NCBI GenBank assembly: GCA_963846585.1
Contig: CAWJWO010000001.1
Span: forward strand, 274,579 to 338,578
Length of the DNA: 64,000 bases
Source of the DNA: JAAUTT01 sp963846585
Lineage (GTDB): Bacteria; Bacteroidota; Bacteroidia; Bacteroidales; JAAUTT01
Direction: 5' to 3'
Of this stretch, positions 48,228 through 56,302 are shown piece by piece. Below the pieces are notes generated by a model. That model saw only the letters and a list, made by a program, of their open reading frames with translations. It was not told where the DNA came from and searched no databases. Every line of letters starts with the position of its first letter. Position 1 is the first letter of the stretch. The position numbers were made by a program, and so were the translations under genes.

Positions 48228-49112
48228 TTATTTTAATCCTTTGATTTCGTCCTCTGACAATCCTGTAGATTTTATTATTAAATCCATAGAAATACCATTT
48301 GATAATAAGTTTCTTGCAACTTCAATCTTTCCTTCTATCTTTCCTTCTATCTTTCCTTCTATCTTTCCTTCTATCTTTCCTTCTTCAAATTTAGTATCCA
48401 GTGATGCTTTAATATCCCTGTAATATTTTAAACTATCTTCGTAAGAGCGTATTTGATCAGGTGTAAATTTAGCTATTTCTGCTGTCTCAAATAATTTTTC
48501 AAATACCTGTTCTCTCAACTTTTCCGGGACCCTTTCCAATTTATTTAAATTCCTGATCACATAAAGCCATTTATCAAATCTCGTTTCAAGCTGGTCGATA
48601 CTTTTATTGTATTTGGGCATTTCCAAATAAATAAATGTCAGCTTGTCGTAAAAAACTTTATTGGTTTCTATATCAGTTAGCTTTACATCATAACGAAACT
48701 TCTCTGGCATATCACGATCCTCATCGAAAACAAAATCTAAAATTGCAATCGTATATACTGCTTTTAGTTCGTAAATCCAGTCAGTATGTTGGGCTTGTTC
48801 CCTTATTGGAAATGTAGAATAATAAACGGTACGATCTTTGAAAAATTTCTGTTTGGCCTTCTGTAATTCAACAATAAATTTTTCTCCTTTCTCATTCTCG
48901 CAATACAAATCAAATATAGCTTTGCGATCAACTTCAGTAGTTCCTAAATGTTCGTTTTTTAAAAAGGTTAATTCTTTTATGTGTCCTTGTTCTTCTTTTA
49001 AAAGTTCATTGAGAAAGTCTAACAACAAATCCTTGTTCAGTTCTTCCCCAAATAACTTCTTAAAGCCATAATCGGTAAATGGATTAATATATTTTTCTAA
49101 AAACTCAGCCAT
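48228..49112 (-). CDS. PD-(D/E)XK nuclease-family transposase/recombination-promoting nuclease (copy 1)
   Basis: 294 residues from ATG 49112 (MAEFLEKYINPFTDYGFKKL), chosen because an upstream in-frame TTG lies inside the -7 promoter box. PF12784/Rpn-like family: catalytic pattern D68, E82-x-Q84 (FDLYCEN...FIVELQKAK), then EARFDKW-like ETRFDKWLYVIRNL. The C-terminus carries five GKIE repeats encoded by a 12-bp tandem repeat (about 48,323-48,382) before VARNLLSNGISMDLI. Rpn proteins of E. coli promote RecA-independent recombination. The gene is embedded within rhs core sequence. Confidence 0.85.
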   Translation of the reverse strand: MAEFLEKYINPFTDYGFKKLFGEELNKDLLLDFLNELLKEEQGHIKELTFLKNEHLGTTEVDRKAIFDLYCENEKGEKFIVELQKAKQKFFKDRTVYYSTFPIREQAQHTDWIYELKAVYTIAILDFVFDEDRDMPEKFRYDVKLTDIETNKVFYDKLTFIYLEMPKYNKSIDQLETRFDKWLYVIRNLNKLERVPEKLREQVFEKLFETAEIAKFTPDQIRSYEDSLKYYRDIKASLDTKFEEGKIEGKIEGKIEGKIEGKIEVARNLLSNGISMDLIIKSTGLSEDEIKGLK

Positions 49113-49127
49113 TATTCTGTTTTTTAA

Positions 49128-49156
49128 CAAAGATACAACATTTTAAAATTTACCAA
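49128..49156 (-). promoter_or_regulatory. promoter of nuclease copy 1
   Basis: On the minus strand TTGG (49153-49156), 17-nt spacer, TATCTTTG (49128-49135): a full Bacteroidota promoter, inside the inserted segment, 15 nt before ATG 49112. Confidence 0.7.
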
Positions 49157-49166
49157 GTATCTCTTT

Positions 49167-49390
49167 TTAATATTGGGTTACCCTGAAACGGTTACCGTCC
49201 TTCCCATACGTGAAATTATCCGTGTATCCTTTATTTGTTATGGATAACGTTTTATTTTCGGCGTTATAACTACTGGTCGCCGTGAGCGTGGATTCGGTTG
49301 ACGTGCTGCCGGCAGTGGTGTTGCTTACACTTGAAACACCATGTACAGGGTTGGATGGGTATGTGTATCCTCCTGCAAGCGTTGAACTGG
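49167..49390 (-). pseudogene. rhs core fragment upstream of nuclease 1
   Basis: Open frame STLAGGYTYPSNPVHGVSSV ... SYNAENKTLSITNKGYTDNF, then YGKDGNRFRVTQY and stop: typical RHS/YD repeat-region sequence. It is the 5' neighbour of the inserted nuclease and is itself 5' truncated at about 49,390. Confidence 0.75.
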
Positions 49391-49479
49391 TTTATTGAAC
49401 TCAATTAAGTGAAATTTTAATATTGGGCAATAAATTTACCACAATAAAAATCCCGACTTTAATAAAGATTTTTAATTCA

Positions 49480-50175
49480 TTATTTTAGTTCTATATATTC
49501 ATTATTTACATTAATAATAGGATCACGTTGGATTACATTTATAAAAAAAGGATACTTTTTTACAAACTCCTCAAATGGTAAAATATAATCCAAATTCAGC
49601 CAGTTATTAATTAATCCACCAATAAAAAACTTCCCTTCCTTTATAAAACATATATAATCAATGCATTCTGGATAAAATGCCAAATCTGGTCCAAAATTTT
49701 TTATTTTATCAGCAAATCTTTTATAAGCATTAAATGACTGCAGGTTATATTTATTTATATCATTTACTGAAAAATATCCACTTATTAAATCCCTATGTTT
49801 GTATTTTTGTGTATTAATATATAAAAAACCTATAAATATAGAGTCCTTAAAAACATAAACATTAAAATCCTTATTCATTTTAGTGAAATCAATGTATTTA
49901 ACAAATATATCTGTGTCACTATTATGCCATTGAGTAAATGTATCTTTAAGTTTAAACCTTGGAATGATAATTAAATGATAATTTTTAAATTCGCTTTTTT
50001 TAAACTTTGGCAGGGTTTTGTCTTTTTTCCATAATGCTTTGAATACAACTGTTTCTAATTCGGGCAGTTCGTTATTAAAACTTTGTAGAGCTTTACATAA
50101 TATTTCCTGCTCTTGTTGAGAGTATGCAATAATACCAATATTAAATAAAATAAATGTTAAAATAAATCGTGACAT
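49480..50175 (-). CDS. cassette 2 companion, exported immunity candidate
   Basis: 231 residues with a signal peptide (SRFILTFILFNIGIIAYSQ). Not a recognised family. Its homologue at 52,607 aligns along the whole length with scattered changes, and a third, truncated one lies at 46,822. It starts 14 nt after the stop of the protease-type Rhs tip 2. Gene order tip-then-small gene and predicted periplasmic location suggest that it neutralises that tip; this is inferred from context. Confidence 0.65.
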   Translation of the reverse strand: MSRFILTFILFNIGIIAYSQQEQEILCKALQSFNNELPELETVVFKALWKKDKTLPKFKKSEFKNYHLIIIPRFKLKDTFTQWHNSDTDIFVKYIDFTKMNKDFNVYVFKDSIFIGFLYINTQKYKHRDLISGYFSVNDINKYNLQSFNAYKRFADKIKNFGPDLAFYPECIDYICFIKEGKFFIGGLINNWLNLDYILPFEEFVKKYPFFINVIQRDPIINVNNEYIELK

Positions 50176-50188
50176 AAATGATTTTTAT

Positions 50189-51223
50189 TTACCATCTTGA
50201 AAATGTTATAAGTGAACCATTGCTCATATAATTCCCGCCTGGTACAATAGCACCCTGCAGTGGATCCATCATTAATACATTCTGCAATATTTGATGGGTT
50301 CCACCGAAGAACCAATTTACCTTATCAACTACAGTAAACTGGGTTATTGCTACAACATGGTGATCTACAGTTGAACTTATACTGTAGTCAATATTGTAAT
50401 GAGCACCTAGCTGATCAAAATTCGTTTTATTATCGATAAACACAGAATTTGCAGTTCCTTTAGTATTATTTGTTGCATCTTCTACTGATGCTTGATCTGG
50501 AATAATACCATTATTTTTAGCCGCCATTGCATTCTCGTAATCTTGCGGATTGGGATCTAATGGATTGTTAAATGCAGTACTATATGCATAACAATGTTTT
50601 GTTGGGTCAGGTTGTTTAAAATTTGCAGGATCTATCCCATCATTATTAGAGCAATATGTCCTTGCATCATTCTTTAAACCAGTCCAGGGATCTACTCCAG
50701 CCTTCACTGCATTTTTATAGCCCTGAATGCCTCCCGTAATGCCTCCTATAATACCCCCGGTTATCAGGCCACTAAGTGCTCCTTGTCCCAAGCCGCCCCA
50801 GAAATTACCATTTCCAAGCAAATAATTGTTTAAACCCTGTGTCAGTCCGCCGGTTATAGCTCCTGATATACCACCTGATACTGTTCCTATAATAACTCCT
50901 GGTAATACATATCCTGCCGTAGTTATAGTTGATGCCAGTGAACCTATCCCTCCACCTATCATCCCCGTGAGAGCGCCTATTCCAATTGCACTCATCAAAC
51001 CCGAGTATGAATTAATAGTTCCACTCATCGCTTGCAGGGCAACATTGAAATATGCCCCTAAAAAAGCAGCTTCACCTACGCCTGGTATTAAACATGCTGC
51101 TGTAATAATTGCTGCTGTAGCAATGGTTGTCACAATAGGTTTCCAATTCTGGCTAATCCAGTTTCCAAAATGGCTAAACCATGTATACCCGCTCGGGTCG
51201 GTATACATCAGCGGGTTGTTCAT
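50189..51223 (-). CDS. orphan Rhs C-terminal tip 2 (papain-like protease type, junction intact)
   Basis: 344 codons from the ATG in the core motif MNNPLMYTDPSGYTW; here the junction is in frame, unlike tips 1 and 3. Gly-rich linker as in tip 1. C-terminal domain: C211 (KHCYAYSTAF), H289 (DHHVVAITQF) and D320 (VLMMDP) in papain/C39-like order. The frame continues back to about 51,318 (TDYLGSWLAITDNKIQAPGD) but is stopped by TAA at the nuclease insertion border. Overall about 3,128 bp separate equivalent points of cassettes 1 and 2. Confidence 0.72.
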   Translation of the reverse strand: MNNPLMYTDPSGYTWFSHFGNWISQNWKPIVTTIATAAIITAACLIPGVGEAAFLGAYFNVALQAMSGTINSYSGLMSAIGIGALTGMIGGGIGSLASTITTAGYVLPGVIIGTVSGGISGAITGGLTQGLNNYLLGNGNFWGGLGQGALSGLITGGIIGGITGGIQGYKNAVKAGVDPWTGLKNDARTYCSNNDGIDPANFKQPDPTKHCYAYSTAFNNPLDPNPQDYENAMAAKNNGIIPDQASVEDATNNTKGTANSVFIDNKTNFDQLGAHYNIDYSISSTVDHHVVAITQFTVVDKVNWFFGGTHQILQNVLMMDPLQGAIVPGGNYMSNGSLITFSRW

Positions 51224-51343
51224 GCAATACGTATACCTGTTATAGCTCTGTGCATCACCCGGAGCCTGTATTTTATTATCCGTTATCGCTAACCACGATC
51301 CAAGATAATCCGTATTTTAAATTTTATTTTTAACCAGAAATAT

Positions 51344-52240
51344 TTATTTTAATCCTTTGATTTCGTCCTCTGACAATCCTGTAGATTTTATTATTAAATC
51401 CATAGAAATACCATTTGATAATAAGTTTCTTGCAACTTCTATCTTTCCTTCTATCTTTCCTTCTATCTTTCCTTCTATCTTTCCTTCTATCTTTCCTTCT
51501 ATCTTTCCTTCTTCAAATTTAGTATCCAGTGATGCTTTAATATCCCTGTAATATTTTAAACTATCTTCGTAAGAGCGTATTTGATCAGGTGTAAATTTAG
51601 CTATTTCTGCTGTCTCAAATAATTTTTCAAATACCTGTTCTCTCAACTTTTCCGGGACCCTTTCCAATTTATTTAAATTCCTGATCACATAAAGCCATTT
51701 ATCAAATCTCGTTTCAAGCTGGTCGATACTTTTATTGTATTTGGGCATTTCCAAATAAATAAATGTCAGCTTGTCGTAAAAAACTTTATTGGTTTCTATA
51801 TCAGTTAGCTTTACATCATAACGAAACTTCTCTGGCATATCACGATCCTCATCGAAAACAAAATCTAAAATTGCAATCGTATATACTGCTTTTAGTTCGT
51901 AAATCCAGTCAGTATGTTGGGCTTGTTCCCTTATTGGAAATGTAGAATAATAAACGGTACGATCTTTGAAAAATTTCTGTTTGGCCTTCTGTAATTCAAC
52001 AATAAATTTTTCTCCTTTCTCATTCTCGCAATACAAATCAAATATAGCTTTGCGATCAACTTCAGTAGTTCCTAAATGTTCGTTTTTTAAAAAGGTTAAT
52101 TCTTTTATGTGTCCTTGTTCTTCTTTTAAAAGTTCATTGAGAAAGTCTAACAACAAATCCTTGTTCAGTTCTTCCCCAAATAACTTCTTAAAGCCATAAT
52201 CGGTAAATGGATTAATATATTTTTCTAAAAACTCAGCCAT
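51344..52240 (-). CDS. PD-(D/E)XK nuclease-family transposase (copy 2)
   Basis: 298 residues from ATG 52240. Outside the repeat the protein is identical to copy 1 as far as can be read by eye. It carries six GKIE units, the longest of the four copies (12-bp unit TTCCTTCTATCT on the plus strand, about 51,438-51,513). Same catalytic residues D68, E82, Q84 and same promoter arrangement. Confidence 0.85.
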   Translation of the reverse strand: MAEFLEKYINPFTDYGFKKLFGEELNKDLLLDFLNELLKEEQGHIKELTFLKNEHLGTTEVDRKAIFDLYCENEKGEKFIVELQKAKQKFFKDRTVYYSTFPIREQAQHTDWIYELKAVYTIAILDFVFDEDRDMPEKFRYDVKLTDIETNKVFYDKLTFIYLEMPKYNKSIDQLETRFDKWLYVIRNLNKLERVPEKLREQVFEKLFETAEIAKFTPDQIRSYEDSLKYYRDIKASLDTKFEEGKIEGKIEGKIEGKIEGKIEGKIEVARNLLSNGISMDLIIKSTGLSEDEIKGLK

Positions 52241-52255
52241 TATTCTGTTTTTTAA

Positions 52256-52284
52256 CAAAGATACAACATTTTAAAATTTACCAA
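52256..52284 (-). promoter_or_regulatory. promoter of nuclease copy 2
   Basis: TTGG (52281-52284) and TATCTTTG (52256-52263) on the minus strand with the same 17-nt spacer as copy 1. Confidence 0.7.
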
Positions 52285-52294
52285 GTATCTCTTT

Positions 52295-52518
52295 TTAATA
52301 TTGGGTTAACCTGAAACGGTTACCGTCCTTCCCATACGTGAAATTATCCGTGTATCCTTTATTTGTTATGGATAACGTTTTATTTTCGGCGTTATAACTA
52401 CTGGTCGCCGTGAGCGTGGATTCGGTTGACGTGCTGCCGGCAGTTGTGTTGCTTACACTTGAAACACCATGTACAGGGTTGGATGGGTATGTGTATCCTC
52501 CTGCAAGCGTTGAACTGG
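52295..52518 (-). pseudogene. rhs core fragment upstream of nuclease 2
   Basis: Nearly identical to the fragment at 49,167-49,390 and cut at the same point (ending ...AACTGG before TTTATTGAACTC), showing that cassettes 1 and 2 are copies of one compound unit. Confidence 0.75.
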
Positions 52519-52606
52519 TTTATTGAACTCAATTAAGTGAAATTTTAATATTGGGCAATAAATTTACCACAATAAAAATCCCGACTTTAATAAAGGTTGT
52601 AATTCC

Positions 52607-53305
52607 TTATTTAGGTTCTATATATTCATGATCAAATTCAGTAATTTGAGTAGTTTTTATCACATTTATAAATAATGGATATCTTTTTACAAACTCCTCA
52701 AATGGTAAAATATTATCCGAAGTTTGCAATTGTATTGTACCTTCTTCGCCCATATAAAACTTCCCTTCTTTTATAAAACATAAATACCCAAAACATTCTG
52801 GATAAAATACTAAATCTGGCTTAAAATCTTTGATTTGATAAGCAAATCTTTTATAAGCATTAAATGACTGCAGGTTATATTTATTTGTATCATTTACCGA
52901 AAAATATCCACCTAATAAGTCCCTATGTTTTGATTTCTGTGTATAAAAATTTAATATCCCTATAAATATAGAATCCTTAAACACGTAAACTTCAAAATCT
53001 TTATGCATTTTAGTGAAATCAATGTATTTAACAAATATATCTGTATCACTATTATGACATTGAGTATATGTATCCTTAAGTTTATACTTTGGAATGATAA
53101 TTAAATGGTAATTTTTATATTCGCTTTTTTTAAGTTTTATGTTTCTTTTGTCTTTTATCCATAATGCTTTGAATGCAAATGTTTCCAATTTGGGCAGTTC
53201 GTTATTAAAACTTTGTACGGCTTTACTTAATATTTCCTGTTCTTGTTGTGAGTATGAAATAATTCCAATATTAAATAAAAAACAAGTTAATATTAATCGC
53301 GACAT
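52607..53305 (-). CDS. cassette 3 companion, exported immunity candidate
   Basis: 232 residues; signal peptide (SRLILTCFLFNIGIISYSQ). Homologue of the gene at 49,480: shared NYHLIIIP, DTDIFVKYIDFTKM, YNLQSFNAYKRFA and ILPFEEFVK, with many substitutions near the C-terminus, as expected if each variant matches its own tip. Starts 10 nt after tip 3. Confidence 0.65.
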   Translation of the reverse strand: MSRLILTCFLFNIGIISYSQQEQEILSKAVQSFNNELPKLETFAFKALWIKDKRNIKLKKSEYKNYHLIIIPKYKLKDTYTQCHNSDTDIFVKYIDFTKMHKDFEVYVFKDSIFIGILNFYTQKSKHRDLLGGYFSVNDTNKYNLQSFNAYKRFAYQIKDFKPDLVFYPECFGYLCFIKEGKFYMGEEGTIQLQTSDNILPFEEFVKRYPLFINVIKTTQITEFDHEYIEPK

Positions 53306-53315
53306 AATATAATTT

Positions 53316-54350
53316 TTATTTAGGTAAAAAAATACTTAAAACTGAACCATTGCTCATATAATTCCCGCCTGGTACTATAGCACCCTGTATCGGATCCATC
53401 ATTAATACATTCTGCAATATTTGATGAGTCTGTCCACCGAAAAAATTTATTTTATCTTCTAACGTAAACTGGGTTATTGCAACTCCATGGCCACCAAAAT
53501 CAGTTTCAGTGGATGCAATTATATTAAATCCTTCGGCATATTTTACACCTATATTATCAAAGTCGGTGGAGCTTAAGATTTCAACTTGAGTAAAATTTAG
53601 TTTTAATGCTTTTAATACATCTCTTTCATTTGCGCCATATGCACCTTGCATCTTATCAATATAGTCTTGCGGAATTGGATCACATGGATTGTCATAAGCT
53701 GTTGCATATGCATAACAATATTTAGTCCCATCTGGTTGTTTAAAGTTTCTAGGATTTACCCCATCAGTTGAAGAGCAATATGTCCTCGCATCATCCATTT
53801 CACCAGTCCAGGGGTTTGCTCCAGCTTTGACTGCATTTTTATAGCCCTGGATTCCTCCCGTAATGCCTCCAATAATACCCCCGGTTATCAGGCCACTAAG
53901 TGCGCCTTGTCCCAATCCACCCCAGAAATTACCATTTCCAAGCAAATAATTGTTTAAACCCTGTGTCAGTCCGCCGGCTATAGCTCCTGATATACCACCT
54001 GATACTGTTCCTATAATAACTCCTGGTAATACATATCCTGCCGTAGTTATAGTTGATGCCAGGGTACCTATCCCTCCACCTATCATCCCCGTGAGAGTAC
54101 CTATTCCAATTGCACTCATCAAACCCGAAAACGAATTAATACTCCCGCTCATCGCTTGCAGGGAAAAATTGAAAAATGCCCCTAAAAAAGCAGCTTCACC
54201 TACGCCTGGTATTAAACATGCTGCTGTAATAATTGCTGCTGTAGCAATGGTTGTCACAATAGGTTTCCAATTCTGGCTAATCCAGTTTCCAAATTGATGC
54301 AACCATGTATACCCGCTCGGTCGGTATACATCAGCTGGTTGTTCATGCAA
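53316..54350 (-). CDS. orphan Rhs C-terminal tip 3 (papain-like protease type)
   Basis: 344 codons from TTG 54350. Like tip 1 it enters from a shifted core frame (HEQPADVYRPSGYTW) because of the missing base at 54,319-54,323. The N-terminal half is nearly identical to tip 1 (WLHQFGNWISQ, FFNFSLQAMSGSINSFSG). The C-terminal domain diverges strongly (AGANPWTGEMDDARTYCSST) but keeps the KYCYAYATAY cysteine, GHGVAITQF histidine and LMMDP aspartate. Confidence 0.7.
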   Translation of the reverse strand: MHEQPADVYRPSGYTWLHQFGNWISQNWKPIVTTIATAAIITAACLIPGVGEAAFLGAFFNFSLQAMSGSINSFSGLMSAIGIGTLTGMIGGGIGTLASTITTAGYVLPGVIIGTVSGGISGAIAGGLTQGLNNYLLGNGNFWGGLGQGALSGLITGGIIGGITGGIQGYKNAVKAGANPWTGEMDDARTYCSSTDGVNPRNFKQPDGTKYCYAYATAYDNPCDPIPQDYIDKMQGAYGANERDVLKALKLNFTQVEILSSTDFDNIGVKYAEGFNIIASTETDFGGHGVAITQFTLEDKINFFGGQTHQILQNVLMMDPIQGAIVPGGNYMSNGSVLSIFLPK

Positions 54351-54466
54351 TACGTGTACCTGTTATAGCTATGTGCATCCCCGGGAGACTGTATTTTATT
54401 ATCCGTTATCGCTAACCACGATCCAAGATAATCCGTGTTTTAAATTTTATTTTTAACCAGAAATAT

Positions 54467-55315
54467 TTATTTTAATCCTTTGATTTCGTCCTCTGACAAT
54501 CCTGTAGATTTTATTATTAAATCCATAGAAATACCATTTGATAATAAGTTTCTTGCAACTTCTATCTTTCCTTCTATCTTTCCTTCTTCAAATTTAGTAT
54601 CCAGTGATGCTTTAATATCCCTGTAATATTTTAAACTATCTTCGTAAGAGCGTATTTGATCAGGTGTAAATTTAGCTATTTCTGCTGTCTCAAATAATTT
54701 TTCAAATACCTGTTCTCTCAACTTTTCCGGGACCCTTTCCAATTTATTTAAATTCCTGATCACATAAAGCCATTTATCAAATCTCGTTTCAAGCTGGTCG
54801 ATACTTTTATTGTATTTGGGCATTTCCAAATAAATAAATGTCAGCTTGTCGTAAAAAACTTTATTGGTTTCTATATCCGTAAGTTTTACATCATAACGAA
54901 ACTTCTCTGGCATATCACGATCCTCATCGAAAACAAAATCTAAAATTGCAATCGTATATACTGCTTTTAGTTCGTAAATCCAGTCAGTATGTTGGGCTTG
55001 TTCCCTTATTGGAAATGTAGAATAATAAACGGTACGATCTTTGAAAAATTTCTGTTTGGCCTTCTGTAATTCAACAATAAATTTTTCTCCTTTCTCATTC
55101 TCGCAATACAAATCAAATATAGCTTTGCGATCAACTTCAGTAGTTCCTAAATGTTCGTTTTTTAAAAAGGTTAATTCTTTTATTTGTCCTTGTTCTTCTT
55201 TTAAAAGTTCATTGAGAAAGTCTAACAACAAATCCTTGTTCAGTTCTTCCCCAAATAACTTCTTGAAGCCATAATCGGTAAATGGATTAATATATTTTTC
55301 TAAAAACTCAGCCAT
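54467..55315 (-). CDS. PD-(D/E)XK nuclease-family transposase (copy 3)
   Basis: 282 residues from ATG 55315. Only two GKIE units (about 54,558-54,588), the shortest copy. One visible substitution (GQIKE in place of GHIKE) and a few silent changes shared with copy 4 (ATATCCGTAAGTTTTAC region) separate copies 3/4 from 1/2. Confidence 0.85.
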   Translation of the reverse strand: MAEFLEKYINPFTDYGFKKLFGEELNKDLLLDFLNELLKEEQGQIKELTFLKNEHLGTTEVDRKAIFDLYCENEKGEKFIVELQKAKQKFFKDRTVYYSTFPIREQAQHTDWIYELKAVYTIAILDFVFDEDRDMPEKFRYDVKLTDIETNKVFYDKLTFIYLEMPKYNKSIDQLETRFDKWLYVIRNLNKLERVPEKLREQVFEKLFETAEIAKFTPDQIRSYEDSLKYYRDIKASLDTKFEEGKIEGKIEVARNLLSNGISMDLIIKSTGLSEDEIKGLK

Positions 55316-55330
55316 TATTCTGTTTTTTAA

Positions 55331-55359
55331 CAAAGATACAACATTTTAAAATTTACCAA
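55331..55359 (-). promoter_or_regulatory. promoter of nuclease copy 3
   Basis: TTGG (55356-55359) and TATCTTTG (55331-55338) on the minus strand, same spacing as the other copies. Confidence 0.7.
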
Positions 55360-55369
55360 GTATCTCTTT

Positions 55370-55529
55370 TTAATATTGGGTTACCCTGAAACGGTTACCG
55401 TCCGTCCCATACGTGAAATTATCAGTATATCCTTTATTTGTTATGGATAACGTTTTATTTTCCGCGTTAAAGCTACTGGTTGCCGTGAGCGTGGTTTCTG
55501 TTGACGTGCTGCCGACAGTGGTGTTGCTT
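55370..55529 (-). pseudogene. rhs core fragment upstream of nuclease 3
   Basis: Same YD-repeat sequence as at 49,167 with several substitutions, but cut about 60 nt earlier (after SNTTVGSTSTET...). The junction to cassette 4 therefore differs from that between cassettes 1-2 and 2-3. Confidence 0.7.
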
Positions 55530-55555
55530 CCTATCTAATAATTTTAGCAATTTGA

Positions 55556-56296
55556 TTATGGTTTTCTAGTACAAATACGCTTTTTAATATTTTCATTTTT
55601 AGAAATTTTACACAACCATTCTAATGTATTTTTACAATTACTGTCTTTATTCATTCTTTTTTGAAAATCAATACATGCTCCTATAGTGTCTCCTGTCATA
55701 ATTTTAATATGTGCTCTGTTATAATATGCTGCATAATTTGAAGAATCCATTCGCAAAGTTTTAGAATAAAGATCTATTACTTCCTTGTATATTGAATCAC
55801 AAAAAGAGGTTAAATGATTTTCACATAATTCAGTCAAATATTCCGCTTTTAATGAATATGATAATGCCATTGAGCTATCTAGCTTAATTGCTTGATTAAT
55901 ATCCTTAATAGATAACATTAATATTTGTTTATCTGGTTCTGGTAGAAAAAATGGCTTTGTAGAATCCCTACTACCAAAAGGTGAATTTATCCAAGATCTT
56001 AATTGTGATATTTCTACAAAACCCTTGGCATCTAATGGCTTCAATACAATATATTTTTCCATATCCGATAATGCGTTCCTATAATATTCCATATGAAAAT
56101 ATGCAGAACTTCTAAAGAAATATGATTCAGCAATGGATGAGTCAGTCTCTATAGCTTTACCAAATTCAATTATCGCTAATTTAAAGTTGCCCTTCAAATA
56201 ATATTGTTTTCCTCTCTCAAATGAAGAATTTGGTAATTTATCGTTTTGCTGGAATGAAATTAGGAAAATGCAAGTTAAAAAAATTGATTTTTTCAT
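55556..56296 (-). CDS. cassette 4 companion, exported TPR protein
   Basis: 246 residues. Signal peptide (MKKSIFLTCIFLISFQ) followed by about four TPR units (YYLKGNFKLAIIEFGKAIET, SAYFHMEYYRNALSDMEKYI, and others). It begins 6 nt after the stop of tip 4, in the position of an immunity gene. Periplasmic location fits a tip acting on the cell wall, but binding is not shown by sequence. Confidence 0.65.
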   Translation of the reverse strand: MKKSIFLTCIFLISFQQNDKLPNSSFERGKQYYLKGNFKLAIIEFGKAIETDSSIAESYFFRSSAYFHMEYYRNALSDMEKYIVLKPLDAKGFVEISQLRSWINSPFGSRDSTKPFFLPEPDKQILMLSIKDINQAIKLDSSMALSYSLKAEYLTELCENHLTSFCDSIYKEVIDLYSKTLRMDSSNYAAYYNRAHIKIMTGDTIGACIDFQKRMNKDSNCKNTLEWLCKISKNENIKKRICTRKP

Positions 56297-56302
56297 ATTT
56301 AT

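Noticed and set aside
48323..48382. Possible CRISPR array in the 12-bp repeats of the nuclease genes (also 51,438-51,513)
   Set aside because: Units are contiguous with no spacers, lie in a coding frame (GKIE), and no cas genes are present.
48241..49071. Plus-strand frames such as FPSIFPSIFPS opposite the nucleases (also in copies 2-4)
   Set aside because: Antisense of the conserved nuclease; the repeats are the reverse reading of the GKIE units.
51223..51318. Extension of tip 2 to a longer rhs protein
   Set aside because: An in-frame TAA lies at the nuclease border, so no continuous rhs frame exists.
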